The notes under the pieces were generated by a model. The model was not told the DNA's origin and searched no databases. It saw nothing but the letters and a program-made list of their open reading frames with translations. A stretch of 64,000 bases of DNA from Nematopogon swammerdamellus (Eukaryota; Arthropoda; Insecta; Lepidoptera; Adelidae), in NCBI GenBank assembly GCA_946902875.1, contig OX336342.1, positions 12,765,523 to 12,829,522 of the forward strand, given 5' to 3'. Both the position numbers and the translations under genes were made by a program. Each line of letters starts with the position of its first letter. The first letter of the stretch is position 1. Below are positions 33,395 through 43,645 of this stretch, in pieces.

Positions 33395-33940
33395 TTTGTG
33401 AAATGTTTATAACTTTTAATGCCCGTGATATTTTTTTGGATTTTTTCGTAGTCGAAAGAATAGACAATTTTGTAATTATTTCAACAAAAAAAATGGACTG
33501 AGGAATTTTCCACTGCGAATAAAAAGGTAATTTCTGAAAAAAATATAGTTAGATGGTATATTTTTTGGATTTTCATGTTGTAAGTATAAAACGACAATAA
33601 AACGTCATTCCAGTGAAAAAATTTGACTGAGAAATTTTCCGGTGGAAGTTATATTAAAAAAACATATTTTATCAAAATTTCGTTGTTTCTACTAGGAATA
33701 TTTTTTGGATATTTCACATATAGTTTTCATGCTTTACATGAATATTTCTGGTGAAGAAAGTTTAGACTGAGGATTTTTCCGAACAAAGATATCAACGATA
33801 TAAGATTTTAGGTAAAAATACCTAACTTCTGTTATGAATATTTTTTGGATTTTTATAAAATAGGTTTAATTCATGATACTTCATCGTACTGTAAAGTCAA
33901 ATTTGACTGAGGAATTTATGCGGGGGTCCACCCTCTTGGT
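33395..33940 (-). repeat. Subterminal tandem array, right inner copy
   Basis: Four restarts of GACTGAGGAATTTTCC or close variants (near 33497, 33631, 33767 and 33904) at about 135-bp spacing, each followed by TTTTTTGGATTTT. Reverse orientation to 26780-27320. It ends at the right terminus of the 7.2-kb element. Confidence 0.75.
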
Positions 33941-33951
33941 TTCCTACACTA

Positions 33952-35135
33952 CCAGTCACAGAGGCCAGAAGGAAGTCCGTAAGCCGGCAATTTGCCCAAG
34001 AGCGACTTGTGCCAAACCCGATCAAATGCCTTGGCAATATTAAGGCCAATTGCCAAGGATTCACCATGACCTTCAAGCGATTCCCCCCAAAGGTGAGTGA
34101 CGTACGCTAGGAGATCACCAGCAGATTCGCTATTGAATGTTAAGCAACGCTGGGCGCGGTCAGTACTTGGATGGGTGACCGCTGACCGTTGGAGGCTGAC
34201 CGAGGTTCGGATTCCTCGTAAAACTGTAGGTCCCTTTCCTCCTAATCTTACTTGGTGGTAGGGTTTAACCCGCCCGGGTTGGTACCACCGCACTGAATGA
34301 AACGTCGGTCAAAACGGCTATGTAAATAGTTTGTGTTTTCCGACCAGTTCAGTGTAGCCGGCACGATCAAAGGGGGAAGCACTGACATGGCACCTAGTTC
34401 ACCCGGTGTTATGGGCTGACATCACGGACGTTGTGGGTGATGTAGCCAACCGTGTCAGTTTCCATAAAAAAAAAATCGTTTTGGCCGGAAGCCGTATTGC
34501 CGATCGCTGATGAGGTCATTCGTCTCCAGGTACTTCATGAGCTGCGTATTGATAATGCGCTCCATCACCTTACAGAGAAGGGAGGTAATCGCTATAGGTC
34601 GGTAGTTTGACGGGTTTGAGCGGTCACCCTTTTTAGGGACCGCTTGCACAAACGCAGATTTCCAGGCCGCCGGCACACGGCCATTGGAGTAGGAGAGACG
34701 GAATAGGCGCGTCAGCACTGGGACCAGCTCGGGAGCACACCTTTTCAACACTAATGCAGGAATCCTATCCGGCCCACTCGCCTTCCTGACGTCTAGGGAG
34801 AGAAGCTCCGCCCGTACAGTCCGTTGTCGAAACTGCACTTCCGGCATGGAGTTCTCGCACCTAGGTATGGATGGGGGAGTGGCACCCCCATCGTCCAGGT
34901 TGGAGTTCCCCGCAAAGAGAGATACCAGTAAGTCGGCTATCTCGTTTACGGAGTGGGCAAGTGAGCCTCCAGGACACTGCAGAGGTGGAAGAGAGGAGCG
35001 GCAGAAATTTGACTCGACAGATTTGGCGAGAGACCAGAACTCACGGCTCCCAGTTGGGTGCTGGTTCAGTCTATCGCCGATTCTGCCGATGTGGTCAAAT
35101 TTGGCCCTGGCAATAACCCTTTTCGATGGCTTAAT
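33952..35135 (-). mobile_element. LINE-A copy 2, RT 5' half (split by a SINE)
   Basis: The minus strand reads RVIARAKFDHIGRIGDRLNQ, then MPEVQFRQRTVRAELLSL, RKASGPDRIPALVLKRC, GRVPAAWKSAFVQAVPKKGD, NYRPIAITSLLCKVMERII and LISDRQYGFRPKR. The SINE 34130-34475 interrupts here. It continues SAGDLLAYVTHLWGESLEG, NIAKAFDRVWHKSLLGKLPA and GLPSGLCDW, then stops at the 7.2-kb element. The continuation is at 25632-26742. The frame 34455-35156 is open over 230 codons, better kept than the other copies. Confidence 0.85.
34130..34475 (+). mobile_element. SINE with 5S rRNA-like head and tail A
   Basis: TGAATGTTAAGCAACGCTGG then GCGCGGTCAGTACTTGGATG and GGTGACCGCT (34134-34183) closely match the 3' half of animal 5S rRNA including its A and C box region. 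A B-box-like GGTTCGGATTCCTCG follows. The tRNA-like start seen at 20221 is absent, so it is 5' shortened. It ends GTCAGTTTCCAT plus poly-A. It interrupts LINE-A between GFRPKR and SAGDLL, with only a short overlap (TCG) as possible target duplication. Confidence 0.8.
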
Positions 35136-35610
35136 CTGCAAATCGGACAACTCCATTTTTGGGGGGTATGGACATTTTGATGTCGTTTTATTGGTCTAAA
35201 TATTATCTATATTCTTGCAAAGCTATCAACTCCGAAAATCCTAAGTTTCAGAAAATACAGACCGCACAAATATATTGCAACTCCATCCCATATTGGTTGC
35301 AACACCGAAATTGTGACAACTTCGCTGTTGGTGACAGAGCTGTGCGTTTGTAGCATAGTAAAATATTCTTAAAAATTCTAATATTACTGTGACATTGTTG
35401 TGTGTGCATTGAGTACTCGGTAAGTAGATCTATCACTATAAAGTATTATTTTTGACCGTGCTTACGATTGTAAGCAATATAACCTTCACATAATTTGGTA
35501 GTGGAGTAGGACGATTTTCCGAAAGTGTAAAATAGTGAATTTGAATTTCATCTGGGAGTTGTTTCATTTTTCATCAATCAGTTTTTTCGCTCTCCTGTAA
35601 AATTACCCAA
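35136..35610. other. Unannotated insert between LINE-A pieces
   Basis: About 475 bases of AT-rich, unrelated sequence replace about 60 codons of LINE-A between AMEMFI (about 35650) and SKRVIARAK (about 35130). No repeat signature or target duplication seen. Confidence 0.45.
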
Positions 35611-37700
35611 AATGGTGTTGTAGACCATTAGAGGTAGTAGAGGTAGACAGAGGCGCTGCGAATAAACATTTCCATTGCCCCCAGAACCACCTCGGCAACG
35701 GTATTAGCGCATTGCGACGAATCGCCCGAACTGAAGCAGATCTCTCTCCAAGGGTAGGATGCGAAGTGTTCTCGCATCCCATCCCAATCTGCTGACGCGT
35801 AGTGCCAAATTCGACGCGTTCCTCCATTACGGGACTGAGGAGGCGAAGATGGCACCGTGGATCCCACTAAACAATGATCAGAGGAACCCAGCGGGGCTCT
35901 TACTGCGACCTTATATCCAGTGGGGTTCGTTGTCAGCAGAAGATCCAGCAGAGAGGGTTCATGACCGTCTATATCTGGCAGCCTGGTGGGCTGGTCTACC
36001 AGATGAGACAGGTCATGCGTCAGAGCGAAGTCGTAGGCGGCTCTCCCCGCAAAGTCAGTTCTCCTGGAGCCTAGCCATTTTTTTTTATCGATAGCGCGAC
36101 TTGTGGCATCGTTACACCTACAAGTAGGTGTCTAACGATGCCCATGGACATTCTGTGATGCACGGGGATTGCAAATGTCATGCCGGCCTGACAGGAGCCT
36201 TTTCACGCCCCTTTTAAAAAACCCTAGGCTGTACTTGGGAGGAAATAGATAGGCAGGGAGTGCGTTCCACATTTTCCCGGTTCTGTGAATAAAAGACCTA
36301 CAGAACCGGTTGGTGGCGCATGCGTGGTAGGTCGATTGAATAGGGGTGCATCCCCTGCCCAGTACGCGTAGTGCGGAGGTGGAATGGGGACGACGGAATC
36401 GCGTTAAACAGCTCCTCCGAACACTCCCCATGAAATAAACGATAGAACACACTCAGGGAGCCGACGTCCCTACGGAGTTGCAGTGGTTCTAAGTCGCGGG
36501 ACACCACGGGGTCACCCACCAGTCGCACGGCACGACGCTGGATTGAGTCTAGCGGCGCAAGCTGGTATTTAGCTGAGCCATCCCACAAGTGCGAGCAGTA
36601 CTCCAAGCAGGACCTAACCTGTGTTTTGTACAACGTCAGTTTTTGGCCCGGCGTGAAGTACCGTCGCACCTTGTTCAGTACACCCAGCCATGCCTCGTGA
36701 TGGGCATTGAAGTCTCCAAGAAGAACCAAATCCGCGGTAGGGAACCGCTCTTGGACTTTGTCTGCCGCTCCACTCAGGTACTCAAATAACCGAGCTGTCT
36801 CTGCATCACCAGAGTGCGACCTGTACAGACAGGCGTACACCCGCGAGACCGTTCCCAGATCCTCGTGGACCCAAAGTACTGATAGCTCGGAGTCCTCAAG
36901 GCAGCGCAGGCGACGACAGCAAATATCTGCCCTGACAAACAAGCAAACCCCGGCTCGCGACCGGAAGGCTTCTTCCAGGGTGTAGCCGGGGTAGTGCAGG
37001 TCGATATATTTGTGATTCCGTCAGGAAAAGCAAGGCCGGCTTCTTCGTCTCCAGGTGGTGATGGACGGCATTCAAATTGGTATGCAACCCCCGCACGTTG
37101 GTCGAGTCAACGCTAAATAGTGGTGTAAGGGTGTGCACCGCTGATTGAACCTTTTTTTCCTTTTTTTTCGCTGCCATGATTTTTGTAAGAGGGAGGGAAA
37201 GAGCATGAAAGGGTGGCTGTGGTGATTCACGGGCAAAGCGTGGACCCTAGCTTCATCGCTTACTACTCAGGGTAGTGTTGCGCCGACAAGGAAGACGGAA
37301 AGGCCCCCCGTCCCCCCCGGAAGTGGCCGCCGGACCCCCTACTCCGGTCACCAACCGGCACGACGGACCACTCCGGGATTATGCGCCGGTTGACCGGGGC
37401 AGCCTCTCGCGTTGGTTAGACGCGATTGGGCTCCTGTACTACCCGGCGGGCGGCCAGCGGAATAGCGTCACCTCTGAACAGCGAATCCGCGTCGGGATCA
37501 ATGGCCTACTCCTCACCACAGCCAACCCCACCTGCTACTGGGTCCCCGGGAAGTACACCGGAACACAGCGAACTGTTATGCCGGTGTAATTGTTTCTCCC
37601 GGGGTGTGGTGGCGAACCCAGCCGATCCGAAGATCTCCCACACGCTGATTGCTGTTCATTTGGCACCACCCAGGAGGCACGTGTGACTTTTATATTGGAT
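35611..37700 (-). mobile_element. LINE-A copy 2, 5' part: 5' UTR and endonuclease
   Basis: From 37700 downward there is a GC-rich leader (about 37190-37690) shared in part with 32605-32715. ORF2 starts near 37177: VQSAVHTLTPLFSVDSTNVR, NLNAVHHHLETKKPALLFLT, LHPG, then SVLWVHEDLGTVSRVYACLY, RSHSGDAETARLFEYLSGAA and LVLLGDFNAHHEAWL of the APE endonuclease. The nested LINE 36079-36685 cuts in here. The domain goes on with RRTDFAGRAAYDFALTHDLS, GYKVAVRAPLGSSDHCLVGS and SADWDGMREHF to about 35640. A plus-strand frame at 37275-37589 over the leader is probably chance. Frames are interrupted. Confidence 0.75.
36079..36685 (-). mobile_element. Nested 5'-truncated LINE-A (C-terminus, 3' UTR, poly-A)
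   Basis: 607 bases inserted in the endonuclease of the outer copy, with AGCCAT on both sides (36073-36078 and 36686-36691), a 6-bp target duplication. It encodes GVLNKVRRYFTPGQKLTLYK, SCLEYCSHLWDGSAKYQLAP, RRAVRLVGDPVVSRDLEPLQ, SLSVFYRLFHGECSEELFNA and TGKMWNALPAYLFPPKYSL, then a short UTR and poly-A. Because the join is in frame, EN and C-terminal sequence form one 214-codon frame (36298-36942) by accident. Confidence 0.85.
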
Positions 37701-38585
37701 TTCTATTATTAATAATTTTAATTTTAATAGGATTCATTTATTATGTTTCATATTATTTTATTTTCTAAATAGAAAAATTTTAAAATGTGTGAATATTAGT
37801 TTGTGACTTGTATATGTTATACAAATAAATATTCTATTCTATTCTATTCTATCTTCAATGGTTACGTTAGGCGGCGCGGCGTAGGCACCTGCTTGGACGA
37901 CGACGTCGAACTACTCTGACGATATGTCGCGATCACTACGTAGTAGGTACATTGAGCCACGTCGAAAACAGCAATTTACTTTACTTCGCGGTCGTGAACT
38001 GACACATTCGTCGCGGTAGTGAACTGAACTTATTTATTATTAGGCGTTCTGTTTCATAGAACGTAGACATGTTTGATTTTATTTTTAGAAAAAGAACTCT
38101 TATTTCCAATGAAATAAGATTCACTATAGGTCCCCAAAGGCAAACCAACCACATAAATTGATTCCATTTTTGCAATATACCGTTTGTTTTTATTATAAAT
38201 GCCAAAAAGAACCACATAAATTGGTTCCACTTTGCGATATACAGTTTGTTTTTATTATATAATGCCAAAAAGAACCAGATATCTTGGCTCTGTTTTGATA
38301 AATACTTTTAGCGTACTTCATTAAAAACAAAAAAGTCCATCTCGCTTGGATCTTTTACGCAAAAAAAAATCCGACCAGTTAGCTAGTACCAAGTAGCATA
38401 ATTCTTTTCTGCTGTTGCGATATACCTCAATTGGGCGGATGGTTCTTAGACGAATGTGTAGAAACCTATTAGTATCATACCAAGTAGCCTGCCTGGGTCT
38501 TTTCTGCAAAAAATAGAGGGGTGATTAGCTCTCGATTGGTATATTTAACTCATTTTTAACCAATTTGTGGGTTGCTGCCTTTTGG
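37701..38585. other. Unannotated AT-rich stretch with a short microsatellite
   Basis: ATTCT repeats at about 37829-37852. AAAGAACCACATAAATTG and AACCACATAAATTGATTCC recur near 38140-38230, a local ~75-base duplication. No gene. Confidence 0.45.
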
Positions 38586-39208
38586 CATTTATATGGTCAA
38601 TTTTTCTGAAGAAGTTGTGATACAAAATAGGTATTTTCAAATTTCTGCCTATTCGAAATCGAAATTTTCCTAGATAATGTTGTATGTATACTCTTATTAA
38701 TATATAATATCATATTCCGAAAGAATTTCGGACGGAGCAATTTTTCACAGCGAATTATTGCCGAAAATCTGTAAAGGTGTGATCGATATAGAAAATTTCC
38801 TAGATAATTGTCAAAAGCGATATATTTAAATAAATTAAGACATATAAAACAATAAAAATTGACAGAGCAATTTTTCTGAAGAAGTTGTGATACAAAATAG
38901 ATATTTTCAAATTTCTGCCTATTCGAAATCGAAATTTTCCTAGATAATGTTAATATATACTCTTATTAATATATAATATCATATACCGAAGGAATTTCGG
39001 ACGGAGCAATTTTTCATCAGCAGTTATAAGCGATTTTCATTTTTAGGCATTCATTCATTTTAATACCTAACTTCCAAACATCAAAAATCCTAGATAATTT
39101 GTCAAACGTATATTTGAAACCCTACTCTATCACACTGCAAAGTTTCAGCGACAGAGGAATTAGTCCGAAGAGCCCATACAAGGAATTTCCTCGTTTCCTG
39201 GACTACTA
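38586..39208 (-). repeat. Subterminal tandem array, right outer copy
   Basis: Reverse complement of 21220-21900: GACAGAGCAATTTTTCTG and GACGGAGCAATTTTTCA alternate at about 140-bp spacing, with ATTTTCCTAGATAAT. Past the array come GCAAAGTTTCAGCGACAGAG and the terminus ending GGACTACTA at 39208. Confidence 0.75.
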
Positions 39209-39857
39209 AGCAGCTGGCCAAAGCATTCCGCGGTCTTCTCGTCTACCTGGACCTACTATCTAAAATTTCAGTGCGTAACTTTAAATGACAACTATCAGTT
39301 GCTGTAACGTTTTATAGAAATCGCTAGTAATATATATATATATAAAAAATCCAAACGCGAGCGCGACAAAAAAGCCCATTTCTACTAAAGCACTTAATAC
39401 TTAATAGCTACTATCGTTCCAAAACTAAAGTTCCAAGTCAGTGTGTGTGTACAAGGTGTTAGAGATTTATATGAGAACCGTGCAAGTGGAAATCCATTGA
39501 ATCTGCTCACTCCATTGAGAGATAGGCGTGAAGTTATATGTTAGGTAGTTTTACGCCTTGTCACATTTTGGCAGCAGGTCGTCCGTCACACGACCGTTAT
39601 ATTTCTAATTAGCTAAAAAAATGTTTTTTATTGTTAGACAGAAACCATGAGGTGACAGTTAATCCGACCGATATCCAGTCGCGCGCTAAAAATTTACATA
39701 ACAGACATTCTGATTGAATCGTTACTGAAAGCCAGACAGATTTTCTATTTAGCTAGATGTTCGTATCTGGACGAAAAAATTAGTTCCTCTCAGTGTTGAC
39801 TTAGGGCACATTTAGTAATCTTTGTTAGAACTTGTCACTACCTATCTTATTGTCATG
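39209..39857. other. Unannotated stretch
   Basis: No gene. TACAAGGTGTTAGAG near 39448 resembles one end of a mariner-like MITE, but no partner end is found. Confidence 0.4.
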
Positions 39858-39902
39858 ATCATCGTTCCTTTGACCGACGTACTGCTGGGCACCGACCTCC
39901 CT
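39858..39902 (+). repeat. Worn copy of the CCACTGCTGGGCACAGGCC repeat
   Basis: ATGATCATCGTTCC and GTACTGCTGGGCACCGACCT recall 12302-12365. About 45 bases. Confidence 0.4.
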
Positions 39903-39912
39903 GATTGCATTT

Positions 39913-39955
39913 CAATTTATTACGAAGTAAGAGTATGTTACTTCGTAATAAATTG
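39913..39955. repeat. Perfect hairpin, 18-bp arms
   Basis: CAATTTATTACGAAGTAA (39913-39930), a 7-base loop, then its exact reverse complement (39938-39955). No flanking duplication. Confidence 0.85.
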
Positions 39956-40069
39956 GGAGAGGTGAAAGTATTAATAAATCAATTATACTTTTGAATGTTA
40001 ATTTTACTTCGTTACCTTGACTCGTTTGATTTACAGTTGTATTATGTTCTTTCATCCATTTATTTACAC

Positions 40070-40365
40070 ATTTTTTTTTATATTAATTTTACATAATATT
40101 TACAAACTTAAAATCTAAAATTAATACAAAAACAAATGGAGTTTCCACCACCGGCGGCGGGGCGAGCCCAAGCTACCGAATGGTCGGGTCCCAAAGAGAG
40201 GAACCTCCGGACGATGCGTGCAGTGTCGAGCAGGGCTGCCTTCTGTATCTGGCCCTTGACCCAACCACTCAGCGAGAGCCTCTCAAGGTGGTCGTCGAGG
40301 CTCTTCGCTATCAGCCCATGCGCCGAAACGACTATGGGCACAACGATTATTATCTAACGAATAAT
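40070..40365 (-). mobile_element. Non-LTR retrotransposon 3' end (same family as 15340-15865)
   Basis: The minus strand reads PIVVSAHGLIAKSLDDHLER, then SGWVKGQIQKAALLDTARIV, RRFLSLGPDHSVAWARP and AAGGGN, then an AT-rich 3' UTR with ATTAATATAAAAAAAAATG at its end. It lacks the stop found at 15567 and the base loss at 15713, so it shows the less damaged version. It is 5' truncated at about 40365. Nuclease motifs lie upstream and are missing here. Confidence 0.65.
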
Positions 40366-40457
40366 AATATTTACAAATAATGATAGTATTTACTCGTATA
40401 CAACATACTCATTCTATCCCCTTGTTACGTTTTATTTATAGAATAATTCATCATATA

Positions 40458-40488
40458 AATAGTCAACTTAATTATTAAGTTGACTATT
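40458..40488. repeat. Perfect hairpin, 15-bp arms
   Basis: AATAGTCAACTTAAT, one base, then its exact reverse complement. Confidence 0.85.
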
Positions 40489-40700
40489 CGTCGGATAGAA
40501 CAAATTGTGACAAGTTCGAGTGCAGTATAACTACTATATGAATGATCAATAACCAATAATGCTGGCCAAAATAACAGTGTTGGTATTGTGATATTCAGAG
40601 ATATAGTAAGCAATTATGAATAATGGATAATGACAGAGAATACTGTCCATCAAAGAATTCTGAACGTTCGATGACCGACGATGATGAGTTAGTAGGTCAT

Positions 40701-41033
40701 ACATACATACATACATATCACACACGCTGAATCCCGACAATCGGGGTAAGCAGAGTAATCGGTGTTGTTCTCCAAAAACTCTGGTCAATTACAGCACAAC
40801 ACCGACCACCACGTTTCGCAAAGTATTCGAACAAGATTAAATCGATCAAGCAGCAAGGGCACGAAGACCCACCTGCTGCATGACTCGGTGGAAGTACCGT
40901 GCCAAGGTGAGAGGTGGCGAACCTGTCGCCCTTTAGCACGGCATCTTGTCCTTATCCCTTAGTCGCCTTTTACGACATGCATGGGGAGAGATGCAGTGGG
41001 AATATTCTTTTTAAGTACCGGCCCCACACGGTA
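40701..41033 (-). mobile_element. SINE, ACCGTGTGG head with tail B
   Basis: On the minus strand it starts ACCGTGTGGGGCCGGTAC and shares GTCGTAAAAGGCGACTAAGG with the tail-A family, but then runs into GACAAGATGCCGTGC, ACCTGCTG-type text reversed (GCAGCAGGTGGGTCTTCG), ACACCGATTACTCTGC and ends GATTGTCGGG and (TATG)n. TTAGTAGGTCAT (12 bases) flanks it at 40689-40700 and 41034-41045, a perfect target duplication. Non-coding; the simple-repeat tail resembles that of the RTE-like LINE at 46571-46987. Confidence 0.8.
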
Positions 41034-41045
41034 TTAGTAGGTCAT

Positions 41046-42123
41046 AATTATTACAAAACATACTAAGTATATTCGTCTGGAACTCGCACGACACCCGAGC
41101 TGGGCATATTTATCGTGGTGCATATGCGCAAATATTGCGAGCAGGTAGGTACAGCATTATTCACTTTGTGTCGCAATATCCCGGTCCGTTTTCAAGTACT
41201 AAAACGCGCTGAAGGTATCTGAACGGATCGCACGATCAGATCAAAGGCCGATACGCGAGGCTGCTCAAGGGGAAATCGTAGGATCCGATTTAGCGGTATA
41301 TTGAATAAATAGGGGATAAAAACCGGTTCGAAAATACATCGACGTTACCTATACGTTTAAAAATCTTCACTACATACGTGCAGTAAACAGTACAGTGGTG
41401 CGGTATTACACTTCAACTACGACCATAAGATGTTAGGTATGTTTAGGGATTGAACAGGCATGGTTTTAGCCTCTGACGTCATGACGGCTGTCGTAGTAGA
41501 AGTAGAAGCAGCGATGTTAGAAAACTAGCCAACAAACAGCAAGCAAACAAGAATTCAGAATATTTTTTTAAAGAAAACATAGAATTCAAAATATAAGTTT
41601 CCCATAGATTGTTTCTATCTACAAATAAAGCCCACTTCCAAGGTTTCAGAAAATGTATGAAGTTTGCAAATGGTTATCGCAATCCGTCGCTAGTAGTTGA
41701 ATATGGTTCTTAGGTAGTTGAAGTACCTAGTTTAAGTAAAGTAAATAATTTAACATAATATGTAAAATCACACAAATTCATTAATCTATATTATAGTGAT
41801 TCAAACATAAGCCTAAAGGCATTATCTGCCAGTCATGCCTGGGATTGTGAGTATGGTAGATGGATAGTGCGGGTAATTTCTGTTTTGTATATAAAAAGTT
41901 AAATTACAAATTAAAAAAATCCCGACCCTTAAAAAAATCCCGACTTTATATTTTACGCGACGCATCTTCTTTATATTAACCCTAACCTAATGTTGAGGCG
42001 GCGCATGTCGTTTTTGTTACGTTTGTATTTCCGAAAATAATTCTTAGGTGGTTATAAAAAAAACTAAACACCCTAAAAAAAATTAAACACCGTAACATTG
42101 CTTAAAAAAGAAAAAAAAAACAT
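41046..42123. other. Unannotated stretch with a repeat fragment
   Basis: 41890-41965 reads AAATTACAAATTAAAAAAAT and CCCGACCCTTAAAAAAATCC, a fragment of the family at 62483-62660. The rest is unremarkable; the GC-richer part 41180-41290 has no open frame of note. Confidence 0.45.
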
Positions 42124-42193
42124 TTTGAGGGATTCGAACCCATGGTCAAAAAATACAAATCCTACACTCTTACCACTGAGCCACGAAATCATA
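42124..42193 (-). tRNA. tRNA-like sequence, probably a relic
   Basis: The minus strand reads GTGGCTCAGTGGTAAGAG (D arm and A box) and, 24 bases later, GGGTTCGAATCCC (T arm and B box), at the spacing of a real tRNA. The acceptor stem pairs poorly and the anticodon stem does not form, so a working tRNA is unlikely. It may be a tRNA pseudogene or SINE head. Confidence 0.35.
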
Positions 42194-42346
42194 TAAACGA
42201 CCAAACGAATATCGGATTCCCTTGGATAGTTTTCGGCTTTCTTAGGAGGACAACTGTCACTGAGAGACAGAGAATTGGCCCCGAGACACTCATCCTTTCA
42301 ATTTCTTCTGCCCTGGTATTTTAGAACCGTTCCCAGTAGTCTCAAA

Positions 42347-42581
42347 CTGACACGGTTTGGGTACATCACCTACAACATCCGTGATGTCAGCCCATAACAC
42401 CGGGTGAACTTGGTGCCGCGTCAGTGCTTCCCTTCGGTCGTGCCGGCTACACTGAACTGGACGGAAAACACAAACTATTTACATAGCCGTTTCGACCGAC
42501 CTTTCATTCAGTGCGGTGGTATCATCCCGGGCGGGTTAAACCCTACAACCTAGTAATATAAGAAGGGAGTCATATCCCTTA
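42347..42581 (-). mobile_element. SINE core and tail A, truncated at both ends
   Basis: CAAACTGACACGGTTTGGGT without poly-T, then tail and core up to TAAGAAGGGAGTCATATCCC. The ACCGTGTGG head is cut after its last 20 bases. An older copy. Confidence 0.7.
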
Positions 42582-43462
42582 TATCCCGTAATCGTCTGAG
42601 CTATTTTTATTAAAGTAGGTAGTATAGGTAAAGTTCTAGGTAGATTTGACCTACTTGAAATTAAGTGCTGTGCGGTTTATACAAGCCGTCGTCGTCGCTA
42701 TGATAAAGCCATTAAATACATTTCAACCTAAGCTAATGTGTTGTTGATTACTTGGAGTAATAAAGAAAACAATATAAAATGGAATATGCAGTGTAAGAAG
42801 GCATAAGTAAGGAAAGGTCGGCGCCGAATAGTTACATTGTGTCTCAAGCTGTAAGCGGTAAGTCACGCAGGCGCGGAGGTGCTCGATTTTCCCCGGAAAG
42901 CCTTTTTATTGCGCCGCGATGCCAGCATTGAGAGCTACAGTAACTTTTATGTGCCGAAAACTTTACGGGCCTGAGCGGAGCAGGACCACTTAAAGTTTTT
43001 AAGACTGAACTGAAAAAAAAATCGATTGTCATCTTTTATTTAAATTTATGATTCTAGTGATAGCATTATACAAATTTGATTACTTAATTACTTGATTAAA
43101 TTGAGCATTGAAAAAAAAAAATTAATATAAACATAAATTAAACCGAAATATGCTCACATTTTAATGGCACTTTAAGTTCTTAAAGTTTACGTCATCGTAG
43201 GCAATAATATGCCTACTACTTCAGTACTTTAAAAAATTTGTTTTTTCGGCACAGGAAGCATATTTGCCAGTATATATTCAATATTTACAGTATAATATTC
43301 TGTGAAAATGAATGAAAGCTTTTATTTTCAGTTTATACGGAAATTAAACAATTTAAGAAATGACGTTGGTATTATTTTATTATTTTTGAAATTAATTACC
43401 TTATTATAATATTATTATATGGGTTTTTATTTACCGTGGTTTAAACATTATTAAACATCGTA
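42582..43462. other. Unannotated AT-rich stretch
   Basis: No gene. The minus frame 42844-43032 has no motif. Confidence 0.45.
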
Positions 43463-43608
43463 CGGCTTTACTCACGGTCGGCTCCGAGCTATGTGAATCG
43501 ACGTTTCAAACCAAATGTATGGCCCATCTTCATGAGCACTCTGCCGGTGCATATGTTTGGCCTGAAACGTCGAGTCACATAGCTCGGAGACGACCGCGAG
43601 TAAATCCG
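43463..43608. repeat. Inverted-repeat element, ~50-bp arms
   Basis: CGGCTTTACTCACGGTCGGC then TCCGAGCTATGTGAATCGAC and GTTTCA on the left pairs with the right end (about 43558-43608) at all but a few positions. The loop of about 45 bases carries CACTCTGCCGGTGCATATG. Confidence 0.65.
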
Positions 43609-43645
43609 TAAAATTTTTAATAAAATTATTATATTATGTTTGTTG

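Larger units (their letters stand above)
26743..33951. mobile_element. 7.2-kb element with inverted subterminal arrays, inserted in LINE-A
   Basis: It splits one LINE-A copy between codons for GLCDW and VADF. CCA stands at both borders (26740-26742 and 33952-33954), a 3-bp target duplication. The termini are inverted: TAGCCTAAGAAACGGGGAG at the left and, on the minus strand, TAGTGTAGGAAACCAAGAGG at the right. Inside each end is an array of ~135-bp units (26780-27320 and 33395-33940) in opposite orientations. The interior holds a Helitron-like element, LINE fragments, a SINE and small MITEs. No transposase frame is seen, so it is non-autonomous or decayed. Three-base duplications occur in Harbinger and CACTA elements, but the TAG ends do not fit those I know. 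Confidence 0.65.
21182..39208. mobile_element. Possible 18-kb outer element bracketed by inverted arrays
   Basis: The right end reads, on the minus strand, TAGTAGTCCAGGAAACGAGG and, a little further in, TTAGTCCG then an AATTCCTCTGTCGCTGAAAC stretch. The left end (from 21182) reads TATAGTCCAATCAATAAAGC and then the same AATTCCTCTGTCGCTGAAAC. Inside each end follow ~140-bp tandem repeats in inverted orientation. The ends resemble those of the 7.2-kb element nested inside. Left and right flanks (GGC and AGC) give no clear target duplication, so the two arrays could also be separate solo ends. No transposase seen. Confidence 0.3.

Noticed and set aside
34134..34183. 5S rRNA gene
   Set aside because: Only the 3' half of 5S is present, joined to SINE core and tail with poly-A.
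37275..37589. 104-codon plus frame as LINE ORF1
   Set aside because: It lies antisense to the LINE-A 5' leader and has no zinc knuckles or coiled coil.
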